Shown: positions 58,812 through 64,000 of the stretch, in pieces
Numbering within the stretch: the stretch's first letter is position 1
Layout of the letters: each line of letters opens with the position of its first letter
Source: UBA2256 sp964531105
Lineage (GTDB): Bacteria; Spirochaetota; Spirochaetia; Treponematales; Rectinemataceae
Direction: 5' to 3'
Assembly (NCBI GenBank): GCA_964531105.1
Contig: CAZHFN010000002.1
Location: 1-64,000, forward strand
DNA: 64,000 bases
Notes under the pieces: model-generated
Database searches by the model: none
What the model was told of the DNA's origin: nothing
The model's input: only the letters and a program-made list of their open reading frames with translations
Program-made: the position numbers and the translations under genes

Positions 58812-60709
58812 TTGAGATTAAGGGTGATTCTGCTGCCTTCGTTTATCTTGCTGCCTGGCGCGGGCTGCTGGGATGCAACATAGCCATCGCCGTGGATAGA
58901 TACCCTGATGTCCTTTCTTTCCAGAAGAGGTATGAGCGAACGTTTGGAATAGCCTTTGAGATCGGGCATCGTATCCCCTATGCTCGCATCCTTTTCTTCG
59001 GGCATGTGCAAGGTTCCGCTGTGCACCAGTATGGGCGATTTGCCTCTGTCTATATCCATGCTGGAAAGCACGGCCTCCGCTGCCTGCCTCAGCACCGGCG
59101 CTGCGATCTGCCCTCCCAGATAGGAAACTCCCCTGGGTTTTATAATGGCGATATACAGGGCAATGCGCGGCTTATCCGCAGGAAAGATGCCCAGAGTACT
59201 GGCTATATAGTCCTTGTCCGAATAAGCCCTGGTCTTGGAATCGATCATCTGCGCAGTGCCTGTTTTCACCGCCATGCGTATGTCGGGAACCTTGGCTCTC
59301 CAGCCCGTGCCCTGGAGGGAAGCGGTGTGTTCCATGGCATCCAGGATCGCCCTGGAGGTGGATTCGGACACTACCCTTCGCTGGACCTGGGCTTCGTGTT
59401 CAAATATCAGTTCCCCATCGGCGCTCTCTATCCTGCTCACCGTTGTTGGCTTCAATAAAAGCCCCCCATTGGCAATGGCTCCAGCCGCGGTGATCATCTG
59501 AAGAGCCGTAACCATAACCTCTTGTCCGATGGCGATTGTAGGCTTGCTTCTGCCCGACCATTTTTCCGGATCTCTCAGGGATCCAGGGCTTTCTCCAGAA
59601 AGACCTATACCCGTACGCGCACCGAAACCAAAGGATAGGAGCCGGTCGTAGAAATCCCGCTCAGAAACCCTATCCGAGGCGTACCCCACCCCCGCGTTGC
59701 TGGAGAGTGCCAGGATTCCCGCGAGGTTCTGCTTGCCATAGACACCTAAATCCTTGATGATAATTTTCTCGCCGCTGGCCAGAGTCCTGCGATAGGCCCC
59801 GTCACAATCGAATACCGTAGAGGGAGAAATGGCTCCCATGTCCAGAATGGAAGCCATGCTGTAGAGCTTGAAAACCGATCCGGGCTCGTAAGAGTAAAGG
59901 GAGAGCAAGTCCCGCCTGGTTTCGGCATCATAGGAGGAGTAATTGTTGGGGTCGAAGCCCGGTTCGGCCGCGTAACACAGCAGTTCTCCGCTCTGCACGT
60001 CCATGGCCAGGGCCAGCGCCGCCTCGGCTCCATTGGCCTTTACCGTATCCCTAAGAAGCTCCTCGATCAGATGCTGAAGATTAGCGTCTATGCTCAAATA
60101 TACCTTGTGGCCTTCCGGAAGCTTGGCATCGGGGTCGGCCAGCCTGCCAGTGCCGTCTTCGGCCTTTCTGGGTTTTGGCTTAAGCTCTTCATCGTATTTG
60201 ATTTCAATACCGTCCAAGCCCACATTACCCTCACCGGTAAAACCGATGAGGTGGGAAGCGAGCTTGCCCTCGGGATAGAGGCGTCCGGCTATCTCGTCCA
60301 CCTGTACGCCCTTGAACTTGCCATCTTTCTTAGCCTGGATCAGGACTGAGGCCTTGTCGGCCGGCAGTCTTCGGGCTAGATAGAAGAAATTTTGCTGTCC
60401 GTCCTTATAGCGCGAGCTAATAGATTCTCTGGAAATATCCAGGAGCTTGGCCAGGTCGGGTATTTCTATTTCGAATTTGGATTTGTCCGTGGAAGGTTTC
60501 CATACCGATATGTCGTATTTCGGCACATCCATAGCCAGGCTGAGGCCGTTTCTGTCTACGATGCGACCCCGCTCACCCTCGTCGGCCGCGGTGAGGGCAG
60601 AATTTTGGGAGGACGCGAAGGCCAGCTGGGCGTAGCGGGCGAAAATTAAAGCCGCCAGTATTCCGAGCATCCCAAGGGCGGAGCCCAGACGAAGTCTTGT
60701 CATCCTCAT
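58808..60709 (-). CDS. FtsI/SpoVD-type penicillin-binding protein with PASTA domain
   Basis: A 633-residue class B transpeptidase. An N-terminal membrane segment (LGSALGMLGILAALIFARYAQLAFA) and a dimerisation domain (RGRIVDRNGLSLA) precede the active-site motifs SVFK in EPGSVFKLYSM, SNAGVG and KTGTAQ. A single C-terminal PASTA domain (MPDLKGYSKRSLIPLL...QQPAPGSKINEGS) may sense peptidoglycan. It follows lepB by 26 bases. Role in septal or elongation wall synthesis by family. Confidence 0.93.
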   Translation of the reverse strand: MRMTRLRLGSALGMLGILAALIFARYAQLAFASSQNSALTAADEGERGRIVDRNGLSLAMDVPKYDISVWKPSTDKSKFEIEIPDLAKLLDISRESISSRYKDGQQNFFYLARRLPADKASVLIQAKKDGKFKGVQVDEIAGRLYPEGKLASHLIGFTGEGNVGLDGIEIKYDEELKPKPRKAEDGTGRLADPDAKLPEGHKVYLSIDANLQHLIEELLRDTVKANGAEAALALAMDVQSGELLCYAAEPGFDPNNYSSYDAETRRDLLSLYSYEPGSVFKLYSMASILDMGAISPSTVFDCDGAYRRTLASGEKIIIKDLGVYGKQNLAGILALSSNAGVGYASDRVSERDFYDRLLSFGFGARTGIGLSGESPGSLRDPEKWSGRSKPTIAIGQEVMVTALQMITAAGAIANGGLLLKPTTVSRIESADGELIFEHEAQVQRRVVSESTSRAILDAMEHTASLQGTGWRAKVPDIRMAVKTGTAQMIDSKTRAYSDKDYIASTLGIFPADKPRIALYIAIIKPRGVSYLGGQIAAPVLRQAAEAVLSSMDIDRGKSPILVHSGTLHMPEEKDASIGDTMPDLKGYSKRSLIPLLERKDIRVSIHGDGYVASQQPAPGSKINEGSRITLNLK

Positions 60710-60735
60710 ACACTGTCCATGTGGTCGGGAAGGGG

Positions 60736-61197
60736 CTAGAGACCGGGCAAGGGCAGAGCCCTTCCCACTATATTGTTCATCGGCACCGGCCCATAGTCCC
60801 TTGAGTCCAGTGACTCGTATTTATTGTCGCCCATGAGAAAATATAAATCCCCTTTCGTCCCGGAGAGTTCCCTATCCTGAGAGGGAACTATCCTGCCAAC
60901 CCGCTTTATGACCAGCGTAGTGATATCGGGCCTTAGGGCTGCCACCAATTCCCCTTCCCTGGGTGAGCCCCAGCGAAAAAAATATCCACCCCGGGGATTT
61001 CTGATACCATAGGCAGCCTTGAAAACCAGCACCAGATCCGAAGATTCCAAACCAGGGAGCATGGATCTTCCCTGCACAATGGCAAAATCGAGCACAAAGG
61101 CTCTGGTGATGAACAATGCCGCAACAATGACAAGAATTATACGCACAACCGCAGTGCCGGTAGAGACTTCCTCGATGTGTCCATCCTTGCCTTTCAC
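60736..61197 (-). CDS. lepB: signal peptidase I
   Basis: A 153-residue type I leader peptidase. One membrane segment (VVRIILVIVAALFITRAFVLDFAI) precedes the catalytic Ser in GRSMLPG and the Lys in TLVIKRVGRIV; box E is GDNKYESLDSRDYGPVP. The GTG at 61197 is chosen because a ggagga site lies 4 bases ahead; the open frame runs to a TTG at 61302, with an ATG at 61215, and either would add up to 35 residues. Cleaves exported proteins, of which this window has many. Confidence 0.85.
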   Translation of the reverse strand: MKGKDGHIEEVSTGTAVVRIILVIVAALFITRAFVLDFAIVQGRSMLPGLESSDLVLVFKAAYGIRNPRGGYFFRWGSPREGELVAALRPDITTLVIKRVGRIVPSQDRELSGTKGDLYFLMGDNKYESLDSRDYGPVPMNNIVGRALPLPGL

Positions 61198-61285
61198 AGC
61201 TTCCTCCACGAGCATCCGGCTGGTCTGGTTCTTTCCATACTTTGGATAATATATCGGATAAAAGTCGCCGATACTCGAAAGACCT

Positions 61286-62647
61286 ATGGATATCGATAAC
61301 AAATCCGCCGGGGCGTATTCGAGTGAAGCATCAGCGCTTCACAGGCCCAAGCCCTTCGTCACCATACTGGATGGGGCAGCCCTCGCCTCCAAGCCAATCC
61401 GCCGCAAGGCTAGCATCAGACAGACAAGCGTAGTCAGGCATTCGGTACGAAAGAGCGGCACCAAGCTGCGATCCTATGCCGGAGAAACCCTGCAGGCAAG
61501 CTCAAAGAACATCGCTCTTTGGATGCGTCGCAGTTTGGCAGGCCTGCTATCCCTGCCCACATCCCTCATCAAGAACCTAAAGGCTAAAAAAAATCCCCGC
61601 CCCGATGCACCGGATCCCCAGCCCCAAACGGCCGAGAGTAAACAAGCCATAAATCCAGCCATCGCCGTGAAGAAGTTTGCCGCTTTTATTGCTGGCATTC
61701 CCCTGGACAAAGCCCGGCGTATACTGCCCGTTGTCCTGGTATCCTGTATTGTCATCTCGGCTGGCGCAGCCGCTCTTATTGGCGCCGCCCAATTTCCTCT
61801 TTCTCCATCCAGCCTCATTCTGCCCGATGAGGAATCAGCCCAGGCCTTGCTCATGGCCTACATCGCCCCGGAGAGCGCGGAAAAGGAAAACCTACCATCC
61901 GGAAGCCTTCCTCCGGTGCCTGTCACAATTAAGCTGGGCAGCTACACGGTGAGAAGCGGAGACAGCCTGGATAAAATAGCTAAACGCTTTGGCCTACGCC
62001 AGGATACCTTGATTTCGGTCAACAATCTCCAGAGCGCATCTTCCATACGGGCAGGTATCAACCTGCGCATTCCCAACATGGATGGGGTAAGCCACAAGGT
62101 AAGGCGTGGAGAGAGCCTTTCGTCCCTCTCCAAAACCTTCGGAATAGACATGACAAAAATAGTGGATGCCAACGACCTGGCATCCAGCACAATTGCCGTT
62201 GGCCAGAGCCTCTTCATCCCCAATGCACGCCTGTCCTCAGCCACTCTCAGGCAGTTCTATGGCGAACAATTTACCTGGCCAGTTCGGGGCAGAATATCCT
62301 CTCCCTATGGTTACAGGGCTAATCCCTTTACCGGGCTTCGTACATTCCATTCGGCCGTCGACATAGTCGTGTCCGTGGGCACCCCCATCAAGGCTACCAG
62401 TGACGGCAAGGTAGCCGACACTGGCTACAATTCGGTATTCGGCAACTACATAATTCTCAAGCATGACAGCGGATACCAATCCCTTTATGCGCACTTGAGC
62501 AGGATCAATGTCAAGGAAGGTGGCTATATATCCAGGGGTACGGCCATAGGCCTCTCGGGTAATACGGGACAGAGCACTGGTCCCCATCTCCATTTCAGCC
62601 TGTTCAAAAACGGCCAGGCCTTGGATCCGACCAAATACCTTAAGTAG
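61286..62647 (+). CDS. LysM and M23 peptidase-domain cell-wall protein
   Basis: A 453-residue protein with a long basic cytoplasmic head, a membrane segment (about 145-170), two LysM repeats (VRSGDSLDKIAKRFGLRQDTLISVNNL and VRRGESLSSLSKTFGIDMTKIVDAN) and a C-terminal M23 domain. In the last, TFHSAVDI, YAHLS and GPHLHFSL supply the zinc ligands and catalytic His of LytM-type endopeptidases, so it may be active. Divergent from lepB. Terminator at 62671. Confidence 0.88.
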   Translation: MDIDNKSAGAYSSEASALHRPKPFVTILDGAALASKPIRRKASIRQTSVVRHSVRKSGTKLRSYAGETLQASSKNIALWMRRSLAGLLSLPTSLIKNLKAKKNPRPDAPDPQPQTAESKQAINPAIAVKKFAAFIAGIPLDKARRILPVVLVSCIVISAGAAALIGAAQFPLSPSSLILPDEESAQALLMAYIAPESAEKENLPSGSLPPVPVTIKLGSYTVRSGDSLDKIAKRFGLRQDTLISVNNLQSASSIRAGINLRIPNMDGVSHKVRRGESLSSLSKTFGIDMTKIVDANDLASSTIAVGQSLFIPNARLSSATLRQFYGEQFTWPVRGRISSPYGYRANPFTGLRTFHSAVDIVVSVGTPIKATSDGKVADTGYNSVFGNYIILKHDSGYQSLYAHLSRINVKEGGYISRGTAIGLSGNTGQSTGPHLHFSLFKNGQALDPTKYLK

Positions 62648-62670
62648 TCCATCGGAATCAACATAGGTGG

Positions 62671-62711
62671 AAAAAAAGATACAGAGCTGAGCCCAGCACT
62701 GTATCTTTTTT
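62671..62711 (+). terminator. terminator of the M23 peptidase gene
   Basis: gatacag (62678-62684) pairs with ctgtatc (62699-62705), extended by A-run against T-run, ending in seven T. Confidence 0.85.
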
Positions 62712-62774
62712 TATATCTTTCTTCATTTTAGACTGAGGCCACATAGACTACAAAATATTTTTATCTAAAATAAT

Positions 62775-62839
62775 TATATATAATAATTGTATTTAAAAAA
62801 CACAACTCAATACCCGGTTACTTTGGCACACCCATTGCT
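62775..62839 (+). promoter_or_regulatory. sigma-54 promoter of the RpoS-like gene, with upstream AT element
   Basis: TTGGCACACCCATTGCT: TGGCAC at 62824-62829, five bases, TTGCT at 62835-62839, GG and GC 12 bases apart. This fits the -24/-12 consensus essentially perfectly. The 11-mer TATATATAATA (62775-62785) lies 40 bases before. Start expected near 62850, 13 bases before the ATG. Confidence 0.85.
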
Positions 62840-62862
62840 AAACACTTAGCGAGGAGTATGCT

Positions 62863-63696
62863 ATGCAACATTTAGCCGCCAACGACGAATCGCTCGCCAG
62901 CTATTTCCGCTCTATCAAATCCATCAGTCTGCTCAACAGGGAAGAAGAAGAAATCCTCTCCAGGAAAATAGCCCAGGGTGATGATACTGCCCGCACTCGA
63001 CTTATCGAGGCTAATCTGCGCCTGGTAGTGCGCATTGCCCGGTCGATGTGGAACCCCTCCCTCTCCCTCACCGATCTGATACAGGAGGGGAATATCGGCC
63101 TTATGAAGGCCGCAGAAAAGTTCGACGGCACTAGGAATGTCAAGTTCTCCACCTATGCTGCCTGGTGGATACGACAGTCCATCGGGAGATCCCTGGTCAA
63201 CACAGGCAGGGCCATACGCCTGCCCCATCGCAAGGAAGAACTCATTCGCAAAGTGCAGGCCGAACGAAGCATCATGAGCCAAACCCTCCAGAGGCAGCCC
63301 ACTTCCGGCGAAATATCGGAAAAGCTGGGCATTCCCGAGAAAAAGCTCAACGATGTACTCATGTTCGCCGAGCACATAGCTGGTTTCGAAGCCCAGGTGG
63401 ATCAGGACAGCTATACGATCCTCGATCTCTACGAGGACTACACCTACTCGCCCGAAACCCTCTTCTCCGAAACCATCGTTGCGGAGCAAACCGATCGCCT
63501 GCTCTCGGTACTCAAGGAGAGGGAACGCTATGTGATAAGCCAGCGATTCGAACTAGGCGGTCGCAAGCGCCAATCCCTCAAACGCATGGGAAGCAGGATG
63601 GGACTTTCGCCTGAAACCGTACGACACATAGAAAAGCGAGCCCTCCAGCGACTCAATACCGAGGCCTCCAAGGGTTACCTCTGCATGACAGCCTGA
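62863..63696 (+). CDS. group 2 RpoS-like sigma factor
   Basis: A 277-residue sigma-70 family protein without region 1.1. Region 2 has LIEANLRLVVRIARS, DLIQEGNIGLMKAAEKFD and FSTYAAWWIRQSIGRSL; region 3 GRAIRLPHRKEELIRKV; region 4 ends with LSPETVRHIEKRALQRLN. It resembles RpoS/RpoD group 2 sigmas, lacking nothing essential. A gcgaggag site precedes the ATG. Its promoter is sigma-54-dependent, so it is probably the second step of an RpoN-to-RpoS cascade, the arrangement known from Borrelia. Which alternative sigma it truly is needs homology. Confidence 0.88.
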   Translation: MQHLAANDESLASYFRSIKSISLLNREEEEILSRKIAQGDDTARTRLIEANLRLVVRIARSMWNPSLSLTDLIQEGNIGLMKAAEKFDGTRNVKFSTYAAWWIRQSIGRSLVNTGRAIRLPHRKEELIRKVQAERSIMSQTLQRQPTSGEISEKLGIPEKKLNDVLMFAEHIAGFEAQVDQDSYTILDLYEDYTYSPETLFSETIVAEQTDRLLSVLKERERYVISQRFELGGRKRQSLKRMGSRMGLSPETVRHIEKRALQRLNTEASKGYLCMTA

Positions 63697-63726
63697 TGCC
63701 CCGTATTGTCGCGATGGTGTTCTGCC

Positions 63727-63732
63727 GATAAT
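63727..63732 (+). promoter_or_regulatory. -10 hexamer before the last partial gene
   Basis: GATAAT followed by five bases and GTG at 63738 (eight to the GTG at 63741). No ribosome site. Possible leaderless start. Confidence 0.35.
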
Positions 63733-63737
63733 ATTGG

Positions 63738-64000
63738 GTGGTGGCATCACGAAAATCAGGAAATAAAAGAAAGACCACTCTATTCTCCGGCCAGCGAAAT
63801 CGACTGATCCTGGCCGTTTTATTTATTGCTGCATCCATTATCGCAATTGTCCTGGTAACAACTGTGCAACCAAGCCAGGAGACTGAAGCCCCCAGCCCCT
63901 CCACCCTCTGGCCCTACGGACTTCCTGAGTACCATGTCGAAGTGCCGGAGGGTTACGAAGGCCTGCTTCCCGCCGAAGAAAGCACAAATACCGAAACGGT
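63738..64000 (+). CDS. membrane-anchored protein of unknown function (3' end outside window)
   Basis: A frame opening with GTG (63738 or 63741) runs to the window edge. It encodes a basic head, one membrane segment (ILAVLFIAASIIAIVLVTT) and an extracytoplasmic part starting QPSQETEAPSPSTLWPYGLPEYHVEVPEGYEGLLP. No stop is seen. I do not recognise it; the type II signal-anchor topology resembles cell-envelope proteins such as the M23 peptidase upstream. Confidence 0.5.
   Translation, partial: MVASRKSGNKRKTTLFSGQRNRLILAVLFIAASIIAIVLVTTVQPSQETEAPSPSTLWPYGLPEYHVEVPEGYEGLLPAEESTNTET

Noticed and set aside
1..64000. tRNA, rRNA, phage, insertion sequence or CRISPR loci
   Set aside because: All intergenic stretches were read; none shows a cloverleaf, rRNA segment, transposase or regular short repeats.

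Overview
The window looks like part of a spirochaete chromosome of the Treponema/Rectinema kind, moderately GC-rich. The evidence is a group-2 (RpoS-like) sigma factor behind a sigma-54 promoter, a giant secreted protein with a PorV/UPF0164-like barrel, SPNGDG repeats and an OmpA end, a lone UgpC/MsmK-type sugar ABC ATPase, and compact operons with ATGA overlaps. No protein comparison could be run, so the lineage is an inference. Two 100-N runs (2977-3076 and 33158-33257) show this is a scaffolded draft assembly, probably a metagenome bin. There are no tRNA, rRNA, CRISPR or transposase genes.

Region 1 (458-10724, all minus) is one long operon. A TAXI-type TRAP transporter leads, followed by an Asp/Glu/hydantoin-type racemase, a DAO-type FAD oxidoreductase, an unusual FCD regulator, a BFD-like [2Fe-2S] protein, dapA, a [2Fe-2S] ferredoxin subunit, an FAD/NAD subunit (cut by a gap), a 4Fe-4S subunit, asd and a short aspartokinase. 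It mixes a D-hydroxyproline-dehydrogenase-type complex with the aspartate-semialdehyde branch towards diaminopimelate. Its promoter carries a perfect 7+7 palindrome over the likely transcription start.

Region 2 (10809-18881) is housekeeping and transport: a YtcJ-like amidohydrolase, an outer-membrane protein, an ABC ATPase, two methyltransferases (TrmH/SpoU family and RsmI), an AI-2E family permease, a PHP phosphoesterase and a radical SAM protein.

Region 3 (18958-25943, plus) is a complete and heavily fused histidine operon: hisG, hisC, hisB, hisH-hisF fusion, hisA-hisI-hisE fusion and hisD. In front lies a 30-residue leader peptide with HHHHGHH, an antiterminator segment and an intrinsic terminator, which together read as a ribosome-mediated attenuator.

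Region 4 (25998-46569) holds an M32 carboxypeptidase, recG, GTP-dependent PEP carboxykinase, a glyA-queG-epmA-efp-methyltransferase operon, an ECF sigma/anti-sigma/secreted protein/transglutaminase-like operon behind cysS, murB and a CPA2 antiporter. The second N gap is flanked by an exact 55-base duplication, and collapsing it restores one intact methyltransferase gene.

Region 5 (46662-64000) is envelope biology: the 2243-residue repeat protein, a small exported protein behind a sigma-54 promoter, rpmB, an EamA transporter, a lepB-PBP-HD-ffh operon, a LysM/M23 peptidase, and an RpoS-like sigma factor behind a near-perfect sigma-54 promoter. The two sigma-54 promoters share an 11-base AT element at similar distance upstream.
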